Assembly: GCA_038373865.1 (NCBI GenBank)
Contig: JAXGGA010006482.1
Coordinates: 1 to 64,000, forward strand
Reading direction: 5' to 3'
Origin: Uloborus plumipes
Lineage: Eukaryota; Arthropoda; Arachnida; Araneae; Uloboridae
DNA length: 64,000 nucleotides
Under the pieces are notes generated by a model, which saw only the letters and a program-made list of their open reading frames with translations, was not told where the DNA came from and made no database searches. This document shows, piece after piece, positions 22,418-33,884 of the stretch. Every line of letters starts with the position of its first letter. Position 1 is the stretch's first letter. The translations under genes were made by a program, and so were the position numbers.

Positions 22418-23320
22418 TCAAGCTTCAAAAGAAACGGGCTCTTCTCCAGCATGCGTTTTCAGATGCCTCTTTAAGCTTGAACTCTTTGTAAATCCCTTCG
22501 AGCAATAGTTACAGCAATGGGGCGGTTTTTCTCCAGTATGGAGTCTCACGTGATTCTTTAAGCTTGAACTATTTGCAAATGCAAGTGAACAATAGTCACA
22601 GGAATAGGGCTTCTCTCCTGTATGAATTCTCAAATGCGCCTTCAAGTATGAACCATCTGAAAATGCTTTCGAGCAGATGTCACAGGAATAGGGCTTTTCT
22701 CCTGTATGAATTCTTAAATGTTGCCTAAAGCTTGAACCATTCGAAAATGCTTTCGAACAATAGATACAGGAAAAGCACTTTGCTCGAGTATGAACGTTCG
22801 AATGTCCCTTCAGGAGTGAAGCAGTAGAAAATGTCTTTGAACAATAGTCACAGGAATAGGGTTTCTCTTCAGTATGGAATCTCAAAAGATGATACTTTAA
22901 GCCTGAAGCATTTGTAAATGTCTTAGAACAATAGTCACAAATATCGGGCTGTTCTCCAGTGTGGACTTTCAAATGACTTTTTAAGCTTGAAGCATACGAA
23001 AATGCCTTCGAGCAATAGTTACAGGAATAAAGCTTCTGGCCCACATGGACTACCAAATGTCTTTTCAAGTCTGAACTTTTAGAAAATGCCTTCGAACAGT
23101 ATTCGCACAAAAATGGCTTCTCGCCCGTATGGATTTTCATGTGTGTCATCAAATTATAAGACTGAGTGAATTCCTTAGAACAAAGTGTACACTGATACGG
23201 CTTTTCGCCGGTGTGGACAGTTGCATGTCTTCTCAAGTCTGAAAGGCGGGAAAATGTCTTTGAACATTGTTCACATGAATGTTGTTTTCCACCAGAACCG
23301 ACTTTTAAATCATTCGCCAT
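22418..23320 (-). CDS. C2H2 zinc-finger protein, ten fingers (300 aa)
   Basis: Probable nuclear DNA-binding protein. Ten tandem C2H2 fingers (first HSCEQC, last HCCNYC) occupy almost the whole chain, most joined by HTGEKPY-type linkers. One finger has H-x4-H (HLLRFH) instead of H-x3-H. The finger-7 linker (HTRAKCF) and one other (HVGQKLY) are worn. I start at the internal Met giving MANDLKVGSGGKQHSC, because the paralogue at 60047 begins the same way ([16 protein letters not shown]); an in-frame upstream codon would add 11 residues. There is no KRAB, ZAD or BTB domain. The coding region is a single exon. The target is unknown. It ends shortly after the last finger with GEEPVSFEA. Confidence 0.9.
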   Translation of the reverse strand: MANDLKVGSGGKQHSCEQCSKTFSRLSDLRRHATVHTGEKPYQCTLCSKEFTQSYNLMTHMKIHTGEKPFLCEYCSKAFSKSSDLKRHLVVHVGQKLYSCNYCSKAFSYASSLKSHLKVHTGEQPDICDYCSKTFTNASGLKYHLLRFHTEEKPYSCDYCSKTFSTASLLKGHSNVHTRAKCFSCIYCSKAFSNGSSFRQHLRIHTGEKPYSCDICSKAFSDGSYLKAHLRIHTGEKPYSCDYCSLAFANSSSLKNHVRLHTGEKPPHCCNYCSKGFTKSSSLKRHLKTHAGEEPVSFEA

Positions 23321-23357
23321 TATCGAATGGAGTATGAGAGCGTTTACATACAATTCA

Positions 23358-23440
23358 CAAGACTGGATTCTGCAAGGATTGATTCTTCAGATTTCTGTCG
23401 GTGGTCACTTGTTTTAAAGTGCCTTCAATCAAGAACCAAA
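23358..23440 (-). promoter_or_regulatory. Conserved upstream segment of the zinc-finger gene
   Basis: On the minus strand this reads TTGATTGAAGGCACTTTAAA and then a pyrimidine-CTTGCAG acceptor-like site, ahead of the coding start. The same block (GATTGAAGGCAGTTTTAA) stands upstream of the zinc-finger gene at 60047 and near 54680. It probably belongs to a 5' non-coding exon or its boundary. Confidence 0.5.
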
Positions 23441-25470
23441 AGCGTTAGTAATCTTCAAGCATGACTTCTTACGCTTGCCGAGACAAAAATTTTCACTCAA
23501 ACATTTTGACAGCCAAAATTTTTGGAGCGTTTTAACAAGTCAGTCCACAAACCGCGAAATCAGTGTTAGATGAATATAAAACAAAAAAAAAAAAAATCTT
23601 TTGCACTAGTAGTCAATTTCAGATAGTTTCTATAAATGACAAAAACCGAATGCTTCTAATGATCGTAACTATATTCGTACCCTGATCTGTATAACATAAT
23701 ATTCAATTCGTATACACAGAAGCTCAGACGATATTCTTACCATTGACTTGATTTTCAGAGCGTTTGTTGCCAATTTCAAAAAACAAAGGATATTTGAAAT
23801 GGTGCCTAACAATTTCTCTTAGCTGAAGAGAGTGTGATGAGATCTTAAACTTTTAATATTATAATTTCATGCTTCTTTCAATTTCCTTGAAACCTATTTT
23901 ATTCCGTGTGGTCGTAATGCCCTTTGAAGTTCATTGTGCGCACATGATCGTCTCAATAACGAGGAAAGAAATAAAGAATTTTTAACTTATATCATTAATG
24001 ATAACTTCACATTTGATTGGATATTTTGTAGAGAGCAACTTCAGCGTAATTGTCATAATACTCCCTTCAGCCATCAAGAGTAATATAGACCTAGTTTAAG
24101 AAACAAAATTGCGCTTTAGAAACTAATCGTGTCTCTAACTATGACATTGTTCAGTAACAAGGAGCAATTTGATAAAAGTGAGAAGCCAAGGAAACTTAAC
24201 TTTTGTAAAAAGAGTAATTAAAAGTGAGTTTCGTTGTACCTTCTAATACAGCTACATGAAAAAGAGCAAGAGCTTTTCCTTAAGATATTTAAAGTAAACA
24301 TCTGTCTATATATATAAACGAAAAAGGGCGACGTTTAACGAAAAATACTCTGCTTTGCTTGGGTAGTTGTGTTCAAATTGTCTTAAAATGTAGGATAAAT
24401 AATACTTGAGTTGCATTTCTGGAAATATTTCTTTCGATTATCTTCTTTGTATGTAGGCATGCATGAAGGAAGGTTTGCACTGTCAGGGTTGAAAATTGAT
24501 GTCATACACGTTGAAGTCTCAGTCACGCTATCCAAATCACTGCTGAAAATGATAAAAATCATTAGTTTGCATTGAAAATACGAAAGGCTTTAACTCATTG
24601 AAATATTTAATTTTGTCACACAAATAAAATACTTTGAGGGTGAAGAAAAACTCAGCAAAATAACTCAATGGGCAAAATATATGAAATAATGATTTATTTT
24701 GACAACGACACAAATATATATATACTTATAAAATATAATATTTGTATGAAGAAAGAAGAAAAGACCACACCAAAAGCCTATAAATACGCAAAGCAGCTAA
24801 AATAAAAAGTCAATATATATAATAAGACAAACAAATAAGACAATAAACAAATATGAAATAGAAAGCGGCAAATTCGGAGAAGTGAATTAAGAAAGGTTGA
24901 ATCCAGAGCTCATCAGCCATGGGGGATTCAAGAGTGGTCAAGACAAAAAAAAAATTCTTTAAATTTTTTGGTCCAAAATTTGGTTAAATTTCGGACAAGA
25001 TCGTGAGTTCGATTCCCTACGGGCCCGAAAAATCATTAGCAGAATTACAATCCGAGTTATATATATCATGAGTTAGCAATGTAAACTTATTGGTGAAGTG
25101 TGAAACTATGGTTTTGTTGCTGTTGAAATAAGTAAGACTATATATTTTTTAAATTATTATTTCAGCAAATTGGAGGCATTCAATAAATTTCATTATTTTA
25201 TTACACATTGCGTTAATATACAATATTCCAGTTTACAGGCCCATTAGCAGAGTTGGTCAAAGCGACATGTGAATTACGCAAAACTAGTGACTTCGATTCA
25301 CTCTTTGCCAGAAAAATGTCATTTCAGATTGACATAAATTTCTTTTGCTGAATTCTTTCAAAATTTCCATGAATATGAAATTTAAACTCATTAGTATTGG
25401 ATCTAAACCACAGTTGTTGAATTAAAATTAGAAAAGAGAAAGTGAATTTGACATGATAAATTTCTGTATT
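23441..25470. other. Non-coding stretch with a possible SINE trace
   Basis: No gene seen. Near 24305 a TCTATATATATAAACGAAA-like phrase resembles a Helitron 5' end, but I found no matching 3' hairpin. At 25007-25022 GAGTTCGATTCCCTACGGGC looks like a tRNA B box, and around 25250-25312 another worn tRNA-like block (CTTCGATTCACTC) follows. These may be fragments of tRNA-derived SINEs. Confidence 0.4.
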
Positions 25471-25479
25471 ATCACTGTC

Positions 25480-25620
25480 CGTCCCACTTAATCTAGTCGG
25501 GTAACGGATAAACGAACAAAACCTCCTCAGAACCAAATTTTTCCTCATAGATGCAATGATCTCTACATTGCATCTATGATGTGATCCCTCTGTTAATGAT
25601 CCCTACTTAATAGAATAATT
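25480..25620. mobile_element. Fragment of a pogo/Tigger-like miniature element
   Basis: Contains CTTAATCTAGTCGGGTAACGG and GATAAACGAACAAAACC, matching parts of 32045-32215 and 33590-33748 in this window (same order, diverged). Confidence 0.5.
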
Positions 25621-25984
25621 TCCCTGGATAATCGAATATTTATTGATTCACATTCGCAAGTGTTTTTGAAGATAAAACTTTTGAATAAATTTAAAATAAA
25701 TTGATTAAGAAGAGTAAAAATGTTTAAGAGTATTTTTCGCGGAAAGAAAGACAACATTAAATTTCCGTCAGAACATTCCGCCATTATACTTGCTGTCTTA
25801 CAAAAAGGAAAAAAAAAAGATAGGGCAGACGGTAATTAAATCAAATAAGATAAATAAATACAAATATTGCAGACAATAATAAACTTATAATTAAAAAATG
25901 TAAATACGCAGACAATGAACAAAAAGAAAAAGTCAGAAAAGTGTTACCAAAAGACTTTGAGCAAGCAATCCACTGTTAGTAACC

Positions 25985-26525
25985 TTTTCAAAACATAATC
26001 TGGGTTGTCACGAAAATTCAAGAATGAAATTCCCCGACATTTTCAGGTTTTCCAGACAATTTTCAGGTTATCGACGTTGACTTCATTTTGTAACATTACA
26101 ATATAAATTTCAAATTTTGCTAAAAACTTATCTAACTAAAATATTTTTCAAACTTTACAACTAATGGCTACCAAATTTTACTTAGTTTCTTTGAAATAAT
26201 CAAAAATTTTTACTTACACACATAACATCAACACCAAAATAAATTAAAGTTACAATTTATTAACTTGCTGAAAATTTTTTGATTGAGAAATATTTTTTAA
26301 AGAAATAGAGTAGGTTTGAGAAACTAACATTTTAACGACAAAAAGGTGCCAGGGAAAACGCATTGGAAAGAAATTATATTTCTGACGTCATACAGCGCCG
26401 CAGTAACTCAAAACTATCAGAAAATGAAAGTAATGCTCTGACATTTACAGAAATTGAAGTATTTTTTTTATTTTACCTGATCATTTTCACTTTCCCCGAC
26501 AATTACCAGTGCGTGGCAACCCCGA
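25985..26525. mobile_element. Possible hAT-like element with GGGTTGTCACG ends
   Basis: Left GGGTTGTCACGAAAATTC and inverted right GGGGTTGCCACGCACTGG, with CCCCGACA words inside both ends. I could not find an 8-bp duplication, so the limits are approximate. Confidence 0.4.
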
Positions 26526-26604
26526 TGACGCATTAAAGAAAGGTGCCAAAATAAAGATTTATTAACTCAAGTTGTTAATTGCATTTTTAAAATTTTCGTA
26601 CATA

Positions 26605-26860
26605 ATATATGAAGGACCAGGGGAAAAAATATGAAAGTCACTTTTTCGTCGATTTTGAGATATTAGCGCTATCTAGGGTCTATGAAGGATTAATGTCATT
26701 TGGTAGAACAACATGGGGAAAAAACAAAAGAGAATCGACCGAAATGTGCTCTCTATTCACTGCAAAGGGAGTTAGGAGAAATCAAACTTTGTTCTTCGTT
26801 TTTTTCGAAATCGCTTTTTGGTCACTTTCAACTTTTTTCCCATAGGCCCTTCATATACTT
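26605..26860. mobile_element. Inverted-repeat miniature element
   Basis: Ends TATATGAAGGACCAGGGG and, inverted, TATATGAAGGGCCTATGGG; the similarity runs on to GAAAGTNAC. TA-rich edges. The open frames here read through the inverted arms and are not genes. Confidence 0.65.
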
Positions 26861-26984
26861 TTTTACTATTTTGTTGTTGACTTAGATATTTTTAAAAACT
26901 TTTAAACAATAGCATTAATTATTTCCAGTACATAGCTATTGATTTATTATTCTTACTTTTTAAGACAAATATTGTGAGCTCATA

Positions 26985-27060
26985 AAGTACAGAAAATTTC
27001 CCTGCTTAAGCGAATATTTCTTGGAACTGACAGTATTCGTTTAAGCGGGGCTGACACTAT
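26985..27060. mobile_element. Fragment of the CGCTTAAGCG miniature family
   Basis: Shares GTATTCGTTTAAGCGGGGC and CTGACAGT-type words with 32150-32215 and 33585-33620. Confidence 0.5.
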
Positions 27061-27559
27061 ATTATTTCTTGAGGGTTTCTTTATTTTGTGTGTGTGGGTG
27101 TCTGTGTGTGTCTCAGTGGCGGCTCGTGCCTTAATTTAGTGGGTGGGCCCGCAATTATATGTTTGCCCAGTAATGCTTACACAAATAAAATGAAAGACAA
27201 CATCCCTAACGTTAGGCAAGCTAGATCACATAATTTTGCCTTTTTTAAACAGTGAAAATATTCATCACATCAAAAGTGTCACCCCTCAATAGGTGGCACA
27301 TCTCCTCAAACATTACGGGACTTACACGCAAAAAGAAAAGAACATTTATGACTAAAAACACCCCCTCTCTTCCCCTAAAAATTTCTACAACCTGCACCAT
27401 GACTTTCTGAAAACCTCTATCATCAAATTAAGGAACTCGTAAGGTAAATGACTATATATGGGCATGCTTACATTTTTTTTTTTCTAATTCAGATACAAAT
27501 GTTGCAATTTCAGTTCATGAAAAAACAAATTCTAACGGTGTCAGAACATAAAAATCTCA

Positions 27560-27770
27560 CTTTTATAAATCAACGTAAATAAAGCACAAATTGTGTAGAA
27601 AGTACAGCAAATAGTTATGACTAAAGCTGTAAGAGAATTCTCACAGCTTTCATGTTGTGCTCTGAACTTTTTGCACTGCGGAAGAGGCTCCATTGTAGCC
27701 TTGAAATAGCTATTTGCTGTACTTTCTACCTCATTTGTGCTTTATTTACGCTGATTTTTCACTTCAATTA
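27560..27770. repeat. Imperfect inverted repeat
   Basis: AAATAAAGCACAAATTGTG and AGAAAGTACAGCAAATAG (27575-27615) recur inverted at 27710-27755. Possibly a small foldback element within the hAT. Confidence 0.55.
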
Positions 27771-28353
27771 TAGTTTAACACAAAGCTCTTTTGATCATTT
27801 TTTATTTAATTCTCACTTTTATAGCTATGATACTTTCATTAACTTTCAATTTTAATATATATACGTATATGTTTTTAAATAAATTGGAATACACTGGTTT
27901 GATCAGTCATGATTCTACTCGCTTACCTATGGTAGTACTCAAACTAGTAATGGTCATGGTAGCTGATTCAATTATTTTCAGGAAATACATAAAGTACATA
28001 ACAATATTAAAACACTTATTTTTCTTACATTATAATCAAATTTATAGGACTTACCGATTCGAATAACATTAAAATTAAAACATGGATTTCTGACAAGTCA
28101 CGTTTGAAATATTTGCTGAACAACAATAACAAAAATAAGTAAATAAAATAAATATAGAACCTCTCTACTGATGCATTTTTCATTTATCGACTGCCAAATT
28201 TAGCATAGATTTTATCATCAGTCCTAAATAATAACTTTGAGTAAGCATGGACAAAAAATTATAGTCATATGGGACTATAATTGCATTCGTAATTGACTGA
28301 TGGGAACAATAGGTTGAAAGCACGTTAAAGGTTTCGATAAAGCGGGGAAAATA

Positions 28354-29571
28354 CACTGAAGTGACAAAAGTCATGGGATACCTCTTAATATCGTGTCGGC
28401 CCTCCTTTTGCCCGGCGAAGTGCAACAACTCGACGTGGCATGGACTCAACAAGTCGTTGGAAGTCTTCTGCAGGAATATTGAGCCATGCTGTCTCGATAG
28501 ACGTCCATAATTGTGAAAGCGTTGATGGGGCAGGATTTTGGGCACGAACAGACCTCTCGATGGTGTCCCATAAATGCTCAATGGGATTCATGTCGGGCGA
28601 TCTAGGTGGCCAAATCATTCGTTGGAATTGTCCAGAATTTTCTTCAAACCAATTGCGAACAGTTGTGGCCCGGTGACATGGCGCATTGTCATCCATAAAA
28701 ATCCCATCGTTGTTTGGGTACATGAAGTCCATGAATGGCTGCAAGTGATCTCCAAGTAGCTGCACATAAGCATTTCCAGTCAATGTTCGGTCCAGTCGCA
28801 CTAGAGGACCAAGTCCATGCCATGAAAAAACAGCCCACACCATTACGGAGCCACCACCAGCTTGAACAGTGCCTTGCTGACAGTTTGGGTCCATGGCTTC
28901 GTGGGGTCTGCGCCACACTCGAACCCTACCATCGGCTCTTACCAGCTGAAATCGTGACTCATCGGACCAGGCCACGGTTTTCCATTCATCTAGGGACCAA
29001 CCGATATGCTCACGTGCCCACGAGAGTCGCTGCAAGCGATGTCGTTCTGTCAGTAAAGGCACTCGAGTCGGTCTTCTGCTGGAATAGCCCAAGAAATCCA
29101 AATTTCTCCGCACAGTTCTAGCAGACACGTCCATTGTACGTCCCACATTGATTTCTACGGTGATTTGACGCAGTGTTGCTTGTCTGTTAGAATTTACGAC
29201 TCTTTGCAGACGTCGCCGGTCTCGATCTTTAAGTGCAGGCGGTCGACCACTGCGCTGTCCATGGTGGGATGTTATGCCTGAAATTTCATACTCTCGGCAC
29301 ACTCTTGACACAGTGGATCTGGGAATGTTGAATTCTCTAACGATTTCCGAAATGGCATGACCCATGCGTCTAGCTCCAACTAACATTCCGCGTTCAAAGT
29401 CTGTTAATTCACGTCGTGCGGTCATCATCACGTTAAATCCTCTTCACATGAATAACTTGAACAGAAATGAAAGCTCTGTAAAAGCACTGCGCATTTATAC
29501 CTGTTCTATGCGATGCTACTGCCATCTGAAAATTTGCATATTGCTATCCCATGACTTTTGTCACTTCAGTG
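28354..29571 (-). mobile_element. Intact Tc1/mariner-type transposon, DD36E, copy A
   Basis: Flanked by TA on both sides (28352-28353 and 29572-29573). About 27-bp inverted tips, CACTGAAGTGACAAAAGTCA followed by TGGGATA, are perfect. It is 1218 bases long with one uninterrupted transposase on the minus strand. It is more than 99% identical by eye to the copy at 53044-54262, from which it differs by a 1-base indel and about seven substitutions. Nested in the hAT 27114-31479. Confidence 0.97.
28385..29428 (-). CDS. Tc1-like transposase, DD36E, intact (347 aa)
   Basis: Cuts and pastes its own element into TA sites. The start chosen is the ATG giving MMTARRELTDFERG. Two helix-turn-helix units (about residues 8-50 and 67-110) are joined by a GRPP motif (61-64) of the GRPR type. 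The catalytic acids are D156 (WSDESRF), D247 (FMDDNAPCH) and E284 (MNPIEHLW). I count 36 residues between D247 and E284, against 34 in classical Tc1. That spacing is the hallmark of the DD36E group named Incomer (remembered). Full length; no stop or frameshift. The stop codon lies about 31 bases from the element's end. Confidence 0.95.
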   Translation of the reverse strand: MMTARRELTDFERGMLVGARRMGHAISEIVREFNIPRSTVSRVCREYEISGITSHHGQRSGRPPALKDRDRRRLQRVVNSNRQATLRQITVEINVGRTMDVSARTVRRNLDFLGYSSRRPTRVPLLTERHRLQRLSWAREHIGWSLDEWKTVAWSDESRFQLVRADGRVRVWRRPHEAMDPNCQQGTVQAGGGSVMVWAVFSWHGLGPLVRLDRTLTGNAYVQLLGDHLQPFMDFMYPNNDGIFMDDNAPCHRATTVRNWFEENSGQFQRMIWPPRSPDMNPIEHLWDTIERSVRAQNPAPSTLSQLWTSIETAWLNIPAEDFQRLVESMPRRVVALRRAKGGPTRY

Positions 29572-29941
29572 TATATCTATGTGATAGAAAAGATGCTAAG
29601 GAATAGAACGTAGCAATAAAAACGTTATCCGAGGAAAAACAACAATATCAGGTCCTTAAAAAGGAAACCTTTCAAAAACTGAAATGCAATGAAATTTCAC
29701 TGTTGGTGACTGAGAAGCATTTATATTATAATTTACCCTGTAGAGAAAAATTTACATTTGGAAATCAAATTGCGGTAGGAGTGTTCTTGAAAGATGCTGT
29801 TTTGAAAATCCACTGAATTTGTTTTTGGAAAATCGATTACAAACATAATAAATTGAAAAATAGAGGAAAAACTCTGTATTTCTTGTTAGGGTCCAAAACT
29901 AGTCCGTTATCCGAGTACGAAAGTAACTTGTGTATTTTCTG

Positions 29942-30223
29942 CTACTTAAATAGTAAGTGAGCGCGTCTCTCCTTTTGAGTGGCGAAAAGATCAATCACTC
30001 TGTTATTAAAATTGTGAGTGTCTAAAATAACATCTCTATGAACAGAACAAACTGCCAATGCGTTAAGGCGATCTTGGCCCATAGTATTTCTTAAATATGA
30101 TTTAATTCTTTTCAGCGTACTGAAACATCCCTCTGATTCTGCAGTAGTAACTGGTGTACTAATTATGCGCAGAATATAATCGCTTTTTTCCCTTCCAGAC
30201 ATTCCATGCACACACACACACAA
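29942..30223 (-). pseudogene. hAT transposase C-terminal dimerisation domain
   Basis: The peptide contains ISTPVTTAESEGCFSTLKRI, then KSYLRNTMGQDRLNALAVCS and VHRDV, the signature end of hAT transposases of the ZMYM1/TTF-like sort. Upstream on this strand the sequence degenerates into AC and A/T simple repeats, so most of the gene is lost. It is the coding relic of the enclosing hAT. Confidence 0.8.
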
Positions 30224-31203
30224 AATAAATAAATAATAATAAAGAAATAATTTAAATTAAAAAAATGAATCAATGAATAATTTACATTGAAAAAAATCAG
30301 TAAATAATTTAACTTAAAAAATAAATTAATAAATAATTTAAATAAATAAATAAATTAGTTTTTAAAAATCTCCCCCCCCCCCCAAAAAAAAAAAAAATTT
30401 TTTTTTTGATGGCGCAACTTGCGCCATAATCCAAACCTGTGGGCACCCCTGAATCCACTCAATGTTTTTATAAACGCTCAGTTTTATTTTTTTAACGGTT
30501 ACTGCTTTCAGTGAATTCGAAGTACTAAGGTTGATGTTACGTGTCATAAGATTTAAGAAAAGTTGCGCAATAGCAACATTTTTATTGAACATCTAAAAGC
30601 GTGTTTTCGGACTTTGACTTTAAAATCACTTTGAATGTGATAATATAAGTTGCAGGGATGATTATTAAGGAGAGCTGGTGGGGGGGGGGGGGGATAAAGT
30701 CTTAACACAAAAATTTCGAGAGACAATTTTCCAGTTCCCAAAACGCAAATTAATAAATAAAACATGCATGAATGGAAGCAAATAGGTGAGGGTGGGGGTA
30801 GTGAAACTGGCAATCTCTATGCCTGTTAGTAATAGGTGTTGAAAATGAAAAAAGAAACACACAAAAAAGTTAAATGTTACAAAAATCAAGCAAAAAAAGA
30901 AAAGAAAAATAAGGACCACGGAGTGAAAAAAGGTAAGAGTTTTCTCCGTAACACAGCGGCCAGACATTCTCTGCTTATGTACAGAAACGAAACACTTCCC
31001 TCTCCACCGCTTTGGTTGGGGACAAAGGGAAATCTAGGGCACCACCAGAAGTGCCCTCTCGGCAGAAATTACAAGGGGTGTTTTCACTTAACGCTCTCCT
31101 TAATCCAGCCATTGCGATTGGCTAAAAGCGGAGATGTGCCTTGGGCAACCGGTGGGCCTTGGCCAGATGGCCCACGGCCCACGTTCGTTCTCATGTGCGA
31201 AGA

Positions 31204-31302
31204 TCCGGGACCTCCGTGACAAACGCGCGCTCTTTCCTTTCGCGCGCTTTCTTAGGGGGCGCGAGAAAGGAAAGAGCGCGCGCTTGTCACGGAGGTCCCG
31301 GA
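31204..31302. mobile_element. GC-rich hairpin miniature element
   Basis: Arms of about 42 bases (TCCGGGACCTCCGTGACAA, then CGCGCGCTCTTTCCTTTC) are almost perfectly inverted. A related half (GGGACCTCCGTGACTTGC) occurs at 57230-57250 with a similar GC-rich continuation. The base composition contrasts sharply with the AT-rich surroundings. The flanking duplication is unclear (AGA at most). Confidence 0.75.
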
Positions 31303-31487
31303 AGAGCTGAAATCGATGGATTTTGAAATCTTTTTTTCGCTGAATGTGTGATGCTCGGGGGGGGGGGGGGGGATTTGAAAATAAGTTTTGGGTCCTTTTT
31401 TTTTTTGAGCTGATTTTTTTTCTTCCAATTTTTCTGGGTGGGCCCGGCCCACCCGGCCCATAGTGAGGAGCCGCCCCTGGTGTGTCT

Positions 31488-32040
31488 GTATGGGGGAGGG
31501 TGCAAAAGCTTCCCCTGTCCATACTTTAGCAAACAAATTCCTTTCAGTTTTCCTTACTTTCAGTACAATTAAATAATTCGCATTTTTATTTTTTACAAAA
31601 AAATGCACTCAAAAAAAAAAAAAAAGATTTTTAAAATTACGATTGTTGAATGCAAATGCTTTGCCGGTCAACTAGGAATATAATTTTGTCAAAGCTTGTT
31701 AAAACAAACTCCTAAGGACCTTTAAAATCAACTTGTCTCATCTTACGAATACGCAATTCCAGAGCTTGTATACGTTACCTTGTGGGGATTTACCACATAA
31801 GTGGAAGCAGTAAAATGTTTTGTAATTTTTGTAACAAATGAGTGTCATTATTTTAAAAGAAGTCTTTTTTTACAATCCATTATTTTCGTGAGTGGCATAA
31901 TTATTGACAATAAAAATTTTCTACAACTTATCCATAAAACTTTATTTTAAAATTTAATACAATCTAGAAAATTCTAGTTGTTGATGTAAATTTTTTATAG
32001 ATTAGAACTCGAAAAAAAAAACTCACAAAAAAAGAATGAG
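31488..32040. other. No feature recognised
   Basis: AT-rich, with an A-run at 31610-31626. No coding or repeat structure that I can support. Confidence 0.5.
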
Positions 32041-32044
32041 TTAA

Positions 32045-32215
32045 CTGTCGTCCTCGCTTAATCGGGTAACGGATAAACGAATACCCCGCTTATACGAATA
32101 AAACATCCTGGAACCGAATATTTCCCCAGCCATTGACACAATGTTAAAGATCCCCGCTTAATTAAATAACATTTCTTGCAACCAACAGTATTCGTTTGAG
32201 CAGGGCCGACAGTAC
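32045..32215. mobile_element. pogo/Tigger-like miniature element (CTGTCGTCC tips)
   Basis: Left ACTGTCGTCCTCGCTTAATC and inverted right ACTGTCGGCCCTGCTCAAAC. The interior has AACGGATAAACGAAT. Close relative of 33583-33748. Confidence 0.7.
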
Positions 32216-32434
32216 TATGTGATTTGCATTAGTTTTCTAACATTTAGTAATACTTCTTTATTTCTCATTGCCTTAAACGTCCCAGAATATCCAAAAGACT
32301 TCAAAAATTCCTTGCAAAAGAATAAAGAACAAAAAAAACTACAAAAATTACTGTCATTCATTAAGCTTCGAAGCAATTTATACGCTACCAGGGTTTGAAG
32401 GAGCCCGGTTATTTTTGAAAAAGCCCAGCCCACC

Positions 32435-32595
32435 TGGGTTTTTGATAAAAAACCCGGGTTTTTTCGGGTTCTTCATGAAAAATCGGAGCTTTTTCGGGTT
32501 CTTCATGAAAAATCTGAGCTTTTTCGGGTTCTTCATGAAAAATCTGAGCTTTTTCGGGTTCTTCATGAAAAATCTGGGCTTTTTCGGGTTTTTTT
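32435..32595. repeat. 30-bp tandem repeat, about five units
   Basis: Units of CGGGTTCTTCATGAAAAATC plus TGAGCTTTTT occur from about 32465 to 32590, with near-identical copies. Being 30 bases long they stay open in both directions, giving decapeptide repeats that are artefacts. The neighbourhood (CCCGGG-rich) resembles the subterminal parts of the hAT-type element at 7772-8754. Confidence 0.85.
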
Positions 32596-32790
32596 AAGAA
32601 TTATTTTCCATTCATTCTTTATTCAAACACTACACCTGCTTTTACTTTACATAGAATCAGGAGAGTCCTGAAGAGCCTCGTAAGAAATTCCTATTCAACA
32701 AATTTGGAAACAGCATTGCAATATTATATTTTAAATTGATATTTATTTGAATTTATAGATTGGAATAATTATTTTGATCTTCTAAGTATT

Positions 32791-33527
32791 AAAAAAAAAT
32801 CTGGTATGGGTCCCACACTACTTCCTTTTAAGTGTAAATTTCTTTGTAGTTGCCTTAAGTGTTAAAAAAAAGTGCTAGGAGTGAGCAAGATAGCAATTCG
32901 AACATTTACACCCCTAGTTTCACACGAAACAATGCAAAAAAAAAAAAAATGTTTTACAATGATTCATTTTCTAAATATCGCCGATTTTAACATCATTCAG
33001 CGGATTTTTCGCAAAATATCGCCAATAGCGCCAAATTCAAAATTTTTTCCGCCAAATTTGTCGCCAACTTGGCGACCTAAAGCTTAGCGAGATGTCGCCA
33101 AGTGGCCGTGCCAATTCATCTGCATTGAAATTAACACTGATTTATCCCAAAAAAGGGGCAAAACACCCCCTTGGGAACATTCCAATGCAGCCACAAGGGG
33201 AGGTGCACAACTAGACCCCCCTCAGAGCCTACATTCCAAACTAGAAGCTTCTACGGCATATGGTGTTGTAGTTATGCGACACACATACATACATACGCAC
33301 ATACGTACATACAGACGTCACGAGAAAAGTCATCGTAATTAACTCGGAGGTGGTTGAAAAGGATTTTTCGGCTGGTTATATGCTGGAAGGTACATATGCA
33401 CTTGCTGACAGGTCGAAAAAACGACTCAACATTCATTCAGGGGTGAGCAAAATCAAAATTTAGACCCACATTTGAGGAAAAAAATATTCGCGATCACAAT
33501 ACTTCCTTTACTACGTAAAAGGAAGTA
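32791..33527 (-). mobile_element. TTGGCGA-bearing interspersed repeat, copy 1
   Basis: Reverse-oriented copy of 42966-43741: same ends (ACTACTTCCTTTTAAG and TACGTAAAAGGAAGT), a CATACATACGTACATACAGACG-type stretch near 33288-33312, and a cluster of GGCGA/TCGCC words at 32985-33110. Non-coding. The polyA/polyT edge suggests possible retroposition, but the inner inverted tips suggest a DNA element; class undecided. Confidence 0.75.
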
Positions 33528-33582
33528 ACAAAACAAACAAAAAACAAACAGTGTGAAATTCTTATAGTTTTATTTCTAATAC

Positions 33583-33748
33583 TGTCGGCCCCGCTTAAAC
33601 AAATACTGTCGGTTCCAAGAAATATTATTCGATTGAGCGGTTTAACATTGCGTCAACGGCACGGGAAATATTCGGTTCTGGGATATTTTATCCTTATAAG
33701 TGGGGTATTCTTTTATCCGTTACTCGATTAAGCGGGGACGACAGTACC
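33583..33748. mobile_element. pogo/Tigger-like miniature element, second copy
   Basis: ACTGTCGGCCCCGCTTAAAC at the left and, inverted, ACTGTCGTCCCCGCTTAATC at the right. TA-type edges ('aata' and 'tacc'). The best-preserved copy of this family in the window. Confidence 0.78.
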
Positions 33749-33884
33749 TAATAAGTTGTTAGGAAAGGAAGATGGCAGTTTCTGGGCCAGGTACTGACCA
33801 AGATTAAATATTTTAACAAACTAAATATTACACGAGGAGTGTTTTTAAAGCAAGTACCGTTTTAGTATAAATTAAAAACAAGCA

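Larger units (their letters stand above)
27114..31479 (-). mobile_element. hAT transposon, decayed, TSD GTGTGTCT, with nested insertions
   Basis: GTGTGTCT occurs at 27106-27113 and exactly again at 31480-31487. Tips CAGTGGCGGCTCGTGCC and, inverted, CAGGGGCGGCTCCTCAC. The inside holds the last part of a hAT transposase on the minus strand (29942-30223), an inserted Tc1-like element (28354-29571) and a GC-rich hairpin (31204-31302). A second copy of the right-end sequence is at 62362-62710. The duplication lies in a GT-rich stretch, so it is slightly less decisive than others. Confidence 0.85.

Noticed and set aside
25007..25312. tRNA genes
   Set aside because: B-box-like words are present, but no full cloverleaf with acceptor stem and anticodon arm could be assembled.
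30362..31608. Several proline-rich open frames
   Set aside because: They follow G/C and A/T homopolymer runs and the GC-rich hairpin; no conserved domain.
32378..32597. Decapeptide-repeat proteins on both strands
   Set aside because: Artefact of the 30-bp tandem repeat, which stays open in any frame lacking stops.
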